A DNA stretch of 64,000 bases, taken from positions 248,001 through 312,000 of the forward strand of contig NZ_JAMFMA010000003.1 in assembly GCF_023502425.1 (NCBI RefSeq). Direction: 5' to 3'. The notes beneath the pieces were generated by a model. The model ran no database searches. It had not been told where the DNA came from and saw nothing but the letters and a program-made list of their open reading frames with translations. Shown here one piece after another: positions 10,354 to 17,485 of this stretch (within the stretch, counting starts at the first letter, position 1; the number at the start of each line of letters is the position of its first letter). Made by a program: the position numbers and the translations under genes. This DNA comes from Flagellimonas spongiicola. Its GTDB lineage: Bacteria; Bacteroidota; Bacteroidia; Flavobacteriales; Flavobacteriaceae.

Positions 10354-11058
10354 ATGGAACTAAAAAAGAATCCAAAAGCAGATGTAGGAAAAAACAGTTC
10401 ACTCTATTTTGTAATAGGGTTGGCCGCTGTTTTGGGGTTGGTTTACGGAGCCATGGAGTGGAAAAAATATGATAAGGCAAACGATTATGACATTTCCATG
10501 AATATTGAAGATCAGTTGGACGAGGAAGTTCCGATGACGGAGCAGATCAAGACACCTCCACCACCTCCACCACCAGCAGCTCCTGAAGTAATCGAAGTAG
10601 TAGAAGATGAAGAAGAAGTTGAAGAAACTGTAATCGAATCTACCGAAACCAGTCAGGAAGAAGAGGTAATGGAAGTTGAGGAAGTTGAGGTTGAAGAGAT
10701 TGATGAAGACATTTCAGTTCCTTTTGCTGTAATTGAGGACGTACCTGTATTTCCTGGTTGTGAAGGATCAAGCAATAAAAAACAATGTTTCCAGGATATG
10801 ATGCAGAAGCATATCCGTAAGAATTTCCGTTACCCTGAAATTGCTCAGGAAATGGGTGTTCAAGGAAGGGTAAACGTAATCTTTGTTATCCAGAAAGATG
10901 GAAGCATCGGTAACATTAGAATGCGTGGTCCAGATAAAAACTTGGAGAAAGAAGCAATGCGTATTATCCAGAAGTTACCTAAAATGACTCCTGGTAAGCA
11001 AAGAGGTAGAGCTGTAAAAGTTCCATTTAGTATTCCAATTACCTTTAAGCTTCAGTAA
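10354..11058 (+). CDS. TonB-family energy transducer
   Basis: A 234-residue protein with one N-terminal membrane anchor (about residues 19-36), a periplasmic linker, and a C-terminal TonB domain (about residues 130-234, with the conserved stretch YPEIAQEMGVQGRVNVIFVI). TonB links the proton motive force, through ExbB/ExbD, to outer-membrane receptors. The linker has a run of prolines (residues 68-74) followed by some 50 residues dominated by Glu and Val, so it is strongly acidic rather than the Lys-Pro/Glu-Pro linker of enterobacterial TonB. CxxxxxxxC in PGCEGSSNKKQC is common in Bacteroidota TonB proteins. A possible promoter is TTG at 10302 with TAAATTAG at 10326. The gene ends at a strong terminator. 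Confidence 0.93.
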   Translation: MELKKNPKADVGKNSSLYFVIGLAAVLGLVYGAMEWKKYDKANDYDISMNIEDQLDEEVPMTEQIKTPPPPPPPAAPEVIEVVEDEEEVEETVIESTETSQEEEVMEVEEVEVEEIDEDISVPFAVIEDVPVFPGCEGSSNKKQCFQDMMQKHIRKNFRYPEIAQEMGVQGRVNVIFVIQKDGSIGNIRMRGPDKNLEKEAMRIIQKLPKMTPGKQRGRAVKVPFSIPITFKLQ

Positions 11059-11092
11059 TAGAAAACTTAGGATTCCTGTTGAGGCAGGAATG

Positions 11093-11126
11093 AAAAAGCC
11101 CTGATGGAAACGTCAGGGCTTTTTTT
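11093..11126. terminator. Bidirectional intrinsic terminator
   Basis: The stem AGCCCTGATG / CGTCAGGGCT around a GAAA loop is flanked by an A run on the left and seven T on the right, so it can stop transcription from the tonB gene rightward and from the metallo-hydrolase gene leftward. A second small hairpin, ATTCCTG/CAGGAAT, lies just before it (11072-11091). Confidence 0.9.
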
Positions 11127-11132
11127 GGTATT

Positions 11133-12020
11133 CTATTTGTCTGCAAGACTTCGATAAGCCGTTTCGCGCATTTTTTCAGGATTGATATAGGCGTTTCCGT
11201 GGGTCACATCATACTTTGCCAACAAGGAGGTATTGTTCTTTACCTCTTCAAGACTTTTCCCAGCATCAATTTCGTGTTGTACTAAACCACGGATGTCCTC
11301 CAGCATGGCAACAAAACCTTCCAATTCCTTTTTATTTGAAGGTCTGCCATGTCCAGGAATGATCTTGGTGTCCTCGTTTATGACCAACAATGCGTGCTTG
11401 CTCGCTTCAATATAGCCATCCAAACTTCCGCCACTGTTAAGATCAATAAAGGGATATCTACCTGCAAAATAGGTGTCGCCCATATGGAGTACATTTTCGT
11501 TTACAAAATAGATCTGTGTATCGCCATCAGTATGGGCATTGTGCACGTGCATTAACAATATTGTTTCATCACCATCATAAAATGTCATCCCATTGGAATG
11601 GGTAATTTCAGGTAGGCTTTTCTCATAATCGGATTGCGACATTTTAGCATCCGCAACCCTTTTTTGTCCACGATCCACTAGTCGGGTACGAACGCGGTCC
11701 TGAGCTACAATGGTGGTCTCAGAAGTATTGAAATTGGCATTACCGCCTGTATGATCTCCATGCATATGCGTATTTATCAAGTACGTAATGGGTTTATCAG
11801 ATAATGTAGCTATGGTTTGCTTTAGCTTCGCACTAAGTGGTGCAAATTGATCATCGATCATAAAAAGATGTTCCTCGCCTGTGTAAATGCCAATATTCCC
11901 ACCTCTTCCGGTTAGCATATAAACGTTTTGGGATAGCGTGTCGACCGTTATGGCGACTTCATCATTTTGGGCTTGGACCATGGAAGTGAACAAAATGCCA
12001 AGGGCTAAAAGCAAACGCAT
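11133..12020 (-). CDS. Secreted metallo-beta-lactamase-fold hydrolase
   Basis: A 295-residue protein starting at the ATG at 12020, chosen because it gives a clean signal peptide (MRLLLALGILFTSMVQAQ); a longer frame reaching 12092 adds residues with no signal-peptide logic. The zinc-binding signature HMHGDH is at residues 85-90, with further expected ligands in NAHTDGD and in IPGHGRPS near residue 240. The protein therefore has the complete metal site of the superfamily and acts outside the cytoplasm. Substrate cannot be deduced: subclass B lactamases, lactonases and the quinoprotein-relay group share this layout, and the HADPDHTGG-like spacing suggests the latter. It is convergent with tonB and divergent from ctaB. 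Confidence 0.88.
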   Translation of the reverse strand: MRLLLALGILFTSMVQAQNDEVAITVDTLSQNVYMLTGRGGNIGIYTGEEHLFMIDDQFAPLSAKLKQTIATLSDKPITYLINTHMHGDHTGGNANFNTSETTIVAQDRVRTRLVDRGQKRVADAKMSQSDYEKSLPEITHSNGMTFYDGDETILLMHVHNAHTDGDTQIYFVNENVLHMGDTYFAGRYPFIDLNSGGSLDGYIEASKHALLVINEDTKIIPGHGRPSNKKELEGFVAMLEDIRGLVQHEIDAGKSLEEVKNNTSLLAKYDVTHGNAYINPEKMRETAYRSLADK

Positions 12021-12096
12021 AGAATTGATTTTTAGGGTTGATATATGGACTTGGACGTAATCCATTTTCAAAAATAACACAAAGACTAGCAATAGG

Positions 12097-12127
12097 TTGG
12101 AAATGATATAGGCTGGCGTTATCTTTG
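12097..12127 (+). promoter_or_regulatory. Bacteroidota-type promoter of ctaB
   Basis: TTG at 12097-12099, 20 bases, then TATCTTTG at 12120-12127, exactly the spacing seen at gcvH. It precedes the ctaB ATG at 12147 by 19 bases and probably drives the oxidase cluster. On the other strand TATTTTTG (12069-12076) could serve the metallo-hydrolase gene, but its upstream TTG is poorly spaced. Confidence 0.7.
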
Positions 12128-12146
12128 CCTGCCAATAAAAATTTGC

Positions 12147-13049
12147 ATGAAAACCGCTGTGGGTACTGTTAAAAACACTACTTTTTCCTTGATGTTCGCT
12201 GATTTCAAGGAAATCACCAAGGCCAAATTGGCGGTAAGTGTGGTGTTTTCATCTATTGCTGGATATTTTTTAGGTGCCTATCAGATTGATTTGGTTTCAC
12301 TCTTGCTATTGGCATTTGGCGGCTATTGCATGGTTGGCGCTTCCAATGCCTATAATCAGGTGATAGAAAAGGATTTGGATGTTTTGATGAAGCGTACCCG
12401 GAACCGCCCAATTCCCGCTGGACGGATGACGGTTCAAACGGCTTTGACCATTGCGGTGACCATGACCATCCTAGGGGTGGTGGCCTTATATATTTTAAGT
12501 CCTAAAACCGCCATGTTCGGCGCTATTTCCATTTTTTTATATACCAGTGCGTACACACCACTGAAGACAATAACACCACTTTCCGTTTTTGTTGGTGCCA
12601 TACCAGGAGCCATACCTTTTATGTTGGGTTGGGTTGCTGCTACCAATGATTTTGGAATTGAACCCGGAACACTGTTTATGATTCAATTTTTTTGGCAATT
12701 CCCACATTTTTGGGCTTTAGGATGGATGTTGGATGAAGATTATAAAAAAGGGGGCTTCAAGATGTTGCCAACGGGTAAAAAGGATACCGGGACAATTCTT
12801 CAGATTATCCTTTACACCATTTGGATGATCGTAATTTCCGTCATGCCGGTTTTTGGTTTTACAGGAAGATTGCATTTGTCCATTCCTGCTGCGATTTTGG
12901 TTCTGATTGCCGGACTTGTAATGTTGGTTTTCGCTTTCAAACTCTATGAAAAACGCGACAATCCCGCAGCAAGGAAACTGATGTTGGCCAGTGTGACCTA
13001 CATTTCATTGATTCAGATTATTTACGTTTTAGATAAGTTTATTGGTTAG
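12147..13049 (+). CDS. ctaB: Heme O synthase (protoheme IX farnesyltransferase)
   Basis: A 300-residue polytopic membrane protein of the UbiA prenyltransferase superfamily. The prenyl-diphosphate-binding motif is visible around residues 72-95 (NAYNQVIEKDLDVLMKRT followed by RNRPIPAG), and the second cytoplasmic motif follows the FFWQFPHFWALGWMLDEDYKKGG region. The enzyme attaches a farnesyl group to heme b to make heme O, the precursor of heme A for the terminal oxidase. It starts the oxidase cluster and its stop is 4 bases before the next ATG, so coupling with the subunit-III gene is likely. Also known as CyoE. Confidence 0.96.
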   Translation: MKTAVGTVKNTTFSLMFADFKEITKAKLAVSVVFSSIAGYFLGAYQIDLVSLLLLAFGGYCMVGASNAYNQVIEKDLDVLMKRTRNRPIPAGRMTVQTALTIAVTMTILGVVALYILSPKTAMFGAISIFLYTSAYTPLKTITPLSVFVGAIPGAIPFMLGWVAATNDFGIEPGTLFMIQFFWQFPHFWALGWMLDEDYKKGGFKMLPTGKKDTGTILQIILYTIWMIVISVMPVFGFTGRLHLSIPAAILVLIAGLVMLVFAFKLYEKRDNPAARKLMLASVTYISLIQIIYVLDKFIG

Positions 13050-13053
13050 TACT

Positions 13054-13635
13054 ATGGATTTGACCGAAGTTGATATTGAAGTAAAAAACAGAAGGGCAAA
13101 AAAAATGATGCTATGGTTTGGCATCGTTAGTTTGATTATGGGTTTTGCTGGTTGGACCAGTGCCTATATTGTGAGCAGTAAGCGCGAGGATTGGATCAGT
13201 GATTTGGATTTGCCACAGGCATTTTTCATCAGTACGGTCTTAATTGTTTTAAGCAGTATTACCTATTTCATGGCCAAACAGGCTGTTGCAACAAATGCGC
13301 AAAAAAAGGCAAGTATCCTGCTTATTACCACTTTGGGCCTTGGGATTACCTTTATTGTGTTCCAGTTCATTGGTTTTTCACAGATGTTGGATAACGGTTA
13401 CTACTTTACAGGGCCTACCAGTAACATTAAGATGTCTTATGTGTTTTTGATTGCCGCCGTACATATTGTGCACCTTGTGGCGGGAATAATTTCGCTTTTG
13501 GTGGTCTTGGTTCAGCAACTACGTGGTAAATACCTTCCAGGTCATATGTTGGGCTTGGAATTGGGAGTAACATTTTGGCATTTTTTGGATTTTCTTTGGG
13601 TATACCTCATACTTTTCATGTATTTCGTGAAATAA
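13054..13635 (+). CDS. Cytochrome c oxidase subunit III-like protein (short form)
   Basis: A 193-residue heme-copper oxidase subunit III family protein with about five membrane segments and the family ending FWHFLDFLWVYLILFMYF. The ATG at 13054 is preferred over an in-frame TTG at 13042 that overlaps ctaB. It is shorter than the second subunit-III gene at 13730 and lacks its large inserted loop. In Flavobacteriia these two are usually found side by side; the short form may be an assembly partner or an isoform. Function as an oxidase component is inferred from family and neighbours. Confidence 0.9.
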   Translation: MDLTEVDIEVKNRRAKKMMLWFGIVSLIMGFAGWTSAYIVSSKREDWISDLDLPQAFFISTVLIVLSSITYFMAKQAVATNAQKKASILLITTLGLGITFIVFQFIGFSQMLDNGYYFTGPTSNIKMSYVFLIAAVHIVHLVAGIISLLVVLVQQLRGKYLPGHMLGLELGVTFWHFLDFLWVYLILFMYFVK

Positions 13636-13663
13636 ATTTTACTTGAAGCAGTTTTCATTCAAC

Positions 13664-13699
13664 TTTGTCTTTTTCAATACAGCAAAAGATGTATTTTTG
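13664..13699 (+). promoter_or_regulatory. Possible internal promoter for the second subunit-III gene
   Basis: TATTTTTG at 13692-13699 matches the -7 element. The nearest TTG (13665-13667) is 24 bases upstream, a little farther than in the two better promoters nearby, so this is tentative. Confidence 0.35.
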
Positions 13700-13729
13700 C
13701 TAAAGTTTTATTAAAACGACCTTTTATAT

Positions 13730-14704
13730 ATGGATACAACGGTAGCAACCGGTAGTGAAGAAAGCGTTTGGGGAGGCGGAAATCGTCCACTAAATGCGAG
13801 TTACGGAAAAATGATGATGTGGTTTTTCATCGTATCTGATGCCTTGACCTTCTCTGGATTCTTGGTGTCTTATGGCTTTTCAAGGTTCAAGTTCATTGAA
13901 ACTTGGCCAATTGCCGATGAGGTGTTTACCCACGTACCATTCTTCCATGGGAATTACCCGATGATTTATGTAGCCTTCATGACGTTTATTCTCATCATGT
14001 CTTCTGTAACCATGGTATTGGCTGTGGATGCAGGACATAAAATGAAAAAGAACCGTGTTATCTGGTACATGTTCGCCACCATTATCGGTGGTGCGATTTT
14101 CGTAGGCTCTCAGGCTTGGGAATGGGCAACTTTTATAAAAGGTGATTTTGGAGCTGTTGAAACCAAGGGTGGTAGAATCCTTCAATTTGTGCATGCTGAT
14201 TCTGGAGAAAGAGCTGCTCTAGCGGATTTTGCAGTTACCTTACCTGAAGACCGAGTAAAACACCTTAAAAGTGAAGGAGTTTGGTATATGGATGAAGGTT
14301 ATCAAACCTCATTCTCATTGAATGAAGTTGTAGAAGGTTTCAAAGCCAATTCCGATATCCTGATTCGAACAGAAACAATTAATGAGGAAGGAGAAAAAAC
14401 GGTATTGGATCGTGAAGGTTCTTTAGCCAAATTAATGGATGCTACCCAGGTTGTTGAAGGGGCTAATCTTATCCATAATGAATATGGTAGTCGATTATTT
14501 GCTGACTTCTTCTTTTTTATCACTGGATTCCACGGATTCCACGTATTCTCAGGTGTAGTAATCAATATCATTATCTTTTTCAATATCATAATTGGAACTT
14601 ATGAAAGAAGGGGCCACTATGAAATGGTTGAAAAAGTGGGGCTGTACTGGCACTTTGTAGATTTGGTTTGGGTATTTGTATTTACATTCTTCTATCTCGT
14701 TTAA
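13730..14704 (+). CDS. Cytochrome c oxidase subunit III (long form with inserted domain)
   Basis: A 324-residue subunit III protein. Membrane helices occupy roughly residues 25-140 and 250-324, including FFFFITGFHGFHVFSG and the C-terminal WHFVDLVWVFVFTFF. Between them lies a hydrophilic insertion of about 110 residues (about 142-250, starting after GSQAWEWATFIKGDFG), which ordinary subunit III proteins do not have. Subunit III stabilises the catalytic core and the proton-uptake path; it carries no redox centre. It precedes the subunit-IV gene by 45 bp. The insertion keeps frame and codon character of the rest of the gene, so it is not an artefact. Confidence 0.93.
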   Translation: MDTTVATGSEESVWGGGNRPLNASYGKMMMWFFIVSDALTFSGFLVSYGFSRFKFIETWPIADEVFTHVPFFHGNYPMIYVAFMTFILIMSSVTMVLAVDAGHKMKKNRVIWYMFATIIGGAIFVGSQAWEWATFIKGDFGAVETKGGRILQFVHADSGERAALADFAVTLPEDRVKHLKSEGVWYMDEGYQTSFSLNEVVEGFKANSDILIRTETINEEGEKTVLDREGSLAKLMDATQVVEGANLIHNEYGSRLFADFFFFITGFHGFHVFSGVVINIIIFFNIIIGTYERRGHYEMVEKVGLYWHFVDLVWVFVFTFFYLV

Positions 14705-14749
14705 TTGATATCAATTTCCATCTAACAGGAAAGACACAAAATATAACAC

Positions 14750-15133
14750 ATGGCACACGATCATAAATTAGAAATATTTAGAGGCCTTTGGAAATTTAAA
14801 TCCAATGTTCAAAAAATATGGGGTGTACTAGCATTCTTGTCCTTAGTAACGGCTATTGAAGTTATTTTGGGTATTTATAAGCCTGCGGCTTTAACCGGGA
14901 ATTTCTTTCTTGGGATGAAAATCCTAAACTGGATTTTCATCATTTTGACATTAGTTAAGGCCTATTACATTGCATGGGATTTCATGCACCTACGCGATGA
15001 GAAAAGTTCTTTGCGTAGAGCAATTGTATGGACTCCAATTTTCTTGATATGCTATTTGATATTCATTCTGCTTTTTGAAGCGGATTATATTTATACCGTT
15101 TTCAAGGAAGGATATATGACTTGGAATTTTTAA
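14750..15133 (+). CDS. Cytochrome c oxidase subunit IV / CyoD-like protein
   Basis: A 127-residue protein with three predicted membrane segments (about residues 25-45, 55-75 and 88-110) and the segment AYYIAWDFMHLRDEK typical of small CyoD-type subunits. In quinol and cytochrome oxidases this subunit assists copper-B insertion or subunit I folding. It is the last gene before an intrinsic terminator, so the preceding oxidase-subunit genes form one transcription unit and the SCO group downstream another. Confidence 0.88.
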   Translation: MAHDHKLEIFRGLWKFKSNVQKIWGVLAFLSLVTAIEVILGIYKPAALTGNFFLGMKILNWIFIILTLVKAYYIAWDFMHLRDEKSSLRRAIVWTPIFLICYLIFILLFEADYIYTVFKEGYMTWNF

Positions 15134-15152
15134 TCCATGTTTAACGAATTTA

Positions 15153-15180
15153 AAAGGCGGTTTCTTAACCGTCTTTTTTT
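15153..15180 (+). terminator. Intrinsic terminator after the oxidase subunit genes
   Basis: The stem AAGGCGGTT / AACCGTCTT with a TCTT loop is followed by a T run at 15173-15180. The last T also begins a TATTTTTG element (15180-15187) that could promote the next gene, though no TTG is present at the expected upstream distance. Confidence 0.85.
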
Positions 15181-15204
15181 ATTTTTGCACTCAGCAAAAT
15201 AATT

Positions 15205-15840
15205 ATGAAGAAGGGCTTTGTATTAGTAATCCTATTTGTATTTCCAATAGTGGCCTATCTTTTTTTCGCTTCAGGGGTGAACAATTTTGGTAGACTGCCA
15301 GTACTCACCAAATCCGTTCAAGACCTCACCCATTTTGAAGGCGATGTTAGTTTAAAAGACCATATTACCGTATTAGGTTTTCTGGGAAATAACATCGATT
15401 TGAAAAAAGGGAATGCCTTCAACCTCAACCAGAAGATTTACAAACGTTTTGGGAAATTCAAGGATTTCCAAATTGTTATGGTTGCACCCAGTGATCAAGA
15501 ATCCAAGGTGCAGGATTTAAAAAAGGAATTGGGCAAGTTGTCAGAAATAGATAAATGGTATTTTACCTATGGCAGCTCCACGGAAATAAAACGTCTGTTC
15601 AACAGTCTTGGTACTAGCTTGGAGCTTGATCCCGATTTAGGTACGCCTTACGTCTTTATTATTGATAAAGAACAAAATCTAAGAGGGCGAACAGATGATG
15701 AAGATGAAGGGGTGAAATACGGGTTTAACACCATTTCTGTTGCCGAATTGAATAATAAAATGGAGGATGACGTGAAGATTATCCTTGCTGAATATCGCCT
15801 CGCCTTAAAAAAGAACAATGCCGACAGGAGCAACAAATAA
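15205..15840 (+). CDS. Cysteine-free SCO/thioredoxin-like membrane-anchored protein
   Basis: A 211-residue protein with an N-terminal membrane anchor (about residues 4-24) and an exported domain. The segment DLGTPYVFIIDKEQNLRGR resembles the last strand region of SCO and peroxiredoxin-like thioredoxin folds, and the gene overlaps the start of a true SCO gene by 23 bases. There is no cysteine anywhere in the protein, so it cannot bind copper or do thiol chemistry in the SCO manner. I infer a structural or assembly partner of the SCO protein or oxidase; the family has no established function that I know of. Confidence 0.8.
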   Translation: MKKGFVLVILFVFPIVAYLFFASGVNNFGRLPVLTKSVQDLTHFEGDVSLKDHITVLGFLGNNIDLKKGNAFNLNQKIYKRFGKFKDFQIVMVAPSDQESKVQDLKKELGKLSEIDKWYFTYGSSTEIKRLFNSLGTSLELDPDLGTPYVFIIDKEQNLRGRTDDEDEGVKYGFNTISVAELNNKMEDDVKIILAEYRLALKKNNADRSNK

Positions 15841-16564
15841 GAAAAAGTACACCTATGTTTGGGTGTCAGCCATCATTTTAATATTTGGCATTTTTGCGGT
15901 TTATGAAATCACTAAAAGAGTAGGGGAAGGTACAGTAGTTGAAAATGATCGTATGACTTTGCCCAATAGTCAATCCTCGGTTGGGTTTGTCATTAGTAAT
16001 GGTCAAAAGCGAAAGGTTCCTGAGTTTTCCTTTTTAAACCAGGATAGTACGGTGGTAACCAATGCGGATTATTTGGGGAAAGTTTATGTAGTGGAATTCT
16101 TTTTTTCCACCTGCCCCACCATTTGTCCGATCATGACAAAGAATTTGGTGGAATTGCAAGATACTTTTAAAGATTACCCAGAATTTGGTGTAGCATCTTT
16201 TACAATAAACCCTAGATATGACACACCGGAGATTCTTAAAAAGTACGCTGGTAAATATGGCATAACCGACCCAGATTGGCACTTAATGACGGGAGATAGG
16301 GATAAAATATATAGTTTGGCGCAAGAAGGATTTTATATTGTAGCCAATGAGGATGAAAGCGTCCCTGGGGGCTTTGAACATTCTGGGATGTTTGCATTAG
16401 TTGACAAGAACGGTAATATCCGTTCCAGAAATGATGAGTTTGGAAACCCGTTGATCTACTACAGGGGAACCATTACAGAAAAACAAGGGGTTAGTGCAGA
16501 AGGAGAAGCACAACAAATAACCATACTAAAAGAAGATATCAAAAAACTACTATTGGAGGAATGA
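15818..16564 (+). CDS. SCO1/SenC-family copper chaperone for cytochrome oxidase
   Basis: A 248-residue protein with an N-terminal membrane anchor (about residues 12-30) and an exported thioredoxin fold. The copper ligands are all present: Cys99 and Cys103 in STCPTICP, and His188 in GFEHSGMF. SCO proteins deliver copper to, or reduce, the CuA site of subunit II. It overlaps the preceding Cys-free paralogue-like gene by 23 bases and the following DUF420 gene by 4 bases, a tightly coupled set. Confidence 0.94.
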   Translation: MPTGATNKKKYTYVWVSAIILIFGIFAVYEITKRVGEGTVVENDRMTLPNSQSSVGFVISNGQKRKVPEFSFLNQDSTVVTNADYLGKVYVVEFFFSTCPTICPIMTKNLVELQDTFKDYPEFGVASFTINPRYDTPEILKKYAGKYGITDPDWHLMTGDRDKIYSLAQEGFYIVANEDESVPGGFEHSGMFALVDKNGNIRSRNDEFGNPLIYYRGTITEKQGVSAEGEAQQITILKEDIKKLLLEE

Positions 16565-17103
16565 TGGAAAATGAAGTGATAGCAGCCAAGGAAAAACGAT
16601 TCAAGAATTTAATAACGATTATTTCAATCGCGGTACCAGTAGTTGTAGCGCTCTTATTTGGCTACAAGGTCCCTAATGCCAAACCTTTGACCTTTTTACC
16701 TCCAATTTATGCCACAATCAATGGGTTAACGGCTGTTTTATTGGTTTGGGCGGTAATTGCCATCAAAAATGGCAAGCGTGGTTTGCATCAAAAACTAATG
16801 ACGACCTGCATTGTGCTCTCCGCACTTTTTCTGGTTATGTACGTGGCCTATCATATGACGTCTGATAGCACTAAATTTGGTGGTGACGGCGTTGTTCAAT
16901 ACATCTATTTCTTTATTTTGATTACCCATATTGCCTTGTCCATAGCAGTTATCCCTTTGGTTCTGGTAACTTATTCCAAAGGATATTTGGGCGATTTCAC
17001 TGGGCATCGGAAATGGGCCAAGTTCACCTTCCCAATTTGGTTGTATGTGGCTGTAACCGGCGTGGTGGTTTACTTAATGATTTCTCCATATTATGTCCAT
17101 TGA
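16561..17103 (+). CDS. DUF420 membrane protein (CtaM-type oxidase assembly factor)
   Basis: A 180-residue protein with five predicted membrane segments and conserved histidines in the helices (for example GLHQKLM, AYHMTSD and ITHIALS). DUF420 includes CtaM, needed for cytochrome oxidase maturation in Firmicutes; position between SCO and the CxxC protein supports a similar role. Two ATG codons (16561 and 16564) are possible; the first overlaps the SCO stop codon. The DUF assignment is firm, the CtaM role inferred. Confidence 0.85.
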   Translation: MMENEVIAAKEKRFKNLITIISIAVPVVVALLFGYKVPNAKPLTFLPPIYATINGLTAVLLVWAVIAIKNGKRGLHQKLMTTCIVLSALFLVMYVAYHMTSDSTKFGGDGVVQYIYFFILITHIALSIAVIPLVLVTYSKGYLGDFTGHRKWAKFTFPIWLYVAVTGVVVYLMISPYYVH

Positions 17104-17371
17104 TCGCAACTCTATATTTAGTTCTTTGACCTCAAAAAGATCCACTGCTAACAAAGGCCGTTCTTTTGGGGTGTTCTTGATTTTTTTGGTGCTGCTTTGT
17201 GTGCCTCAAATTGCGGATGCGCAATGCGCAATGTGTAGGGCGGTAGTTGAAAGTGATGTTGATGGCAGCACAGCTGAGGGAATAAATAATGGCATCGTTT
17301 ATCTAATGGCCATTCCATATATTTTAGTGGGAGCACTTTTCTTTTTCGTATACAAAAAGCTAAAAGGATAA
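17093..17371 (+). CDS. Small exported membrane protein with CxxC motif
   Basis: A 92-residue protein overlapping the DUF420 gene by 11 bases. It has a basic N-terminus, a hydrophobic signal-like segment (about residues 24-42), then a mature start near DAQCAMCRAVVES with a CxxC pair at Cys45 and Cys48, a short acidic stretch, and a C-terminal membrane helix (about residues 68-86) ending KKLKG. The predicted topology puts CxxC outside the cytoplasm, tethered close to the membrane. Given its neighbours (SCO, DUF420) I infer a role in copper or thiol handling for oxidase assembly. No characterised homologue is recognised. Confidence 0.75.
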   Translation: MSIDRNSIFSSLTSKRSTANKGRSFGVFLIFLVLLCVPQIADAQCAMCRAVVESDVDGSTAEGINNGIVYLMAIPYILVGALFFFVYKKLKG

Positions 17372-17433
17372 AGAAAATTTAAGGTATTAACATTTTTTCT
17401 TGCCAAAAGTGTAACATTTTTGTGGGATGATTG

Positions 17434-17458
17434 TCTAATTAGATATACGCTAGCGTAT
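17434..17458. promoter_or_regulatory. Two adjacent palindromes upstream of the export cluster
   Basis: TCTAATTAGA (17434-17443) is followed immediately by the perfect 14-bp palindrome ATACGCTAGCGTAT (17445-17458), 27 bases before the ATG of the first permease. Perfect palindromes of this size in a leader suggest a protein-binding site, but no regulator gene lies next to it. Confidence 0.4.
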
Positions 17459-17485
17459 TTCATCAATCATCAAACACCGACCATC

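Noticed and set aside
17420..17485. A 22-residue N-terminal extension of the first permease.
   Set aside because: The paralogous permeases all begin at the MFD/MFN/MWLFD position, and the extension runs through the palindromes in the leader.
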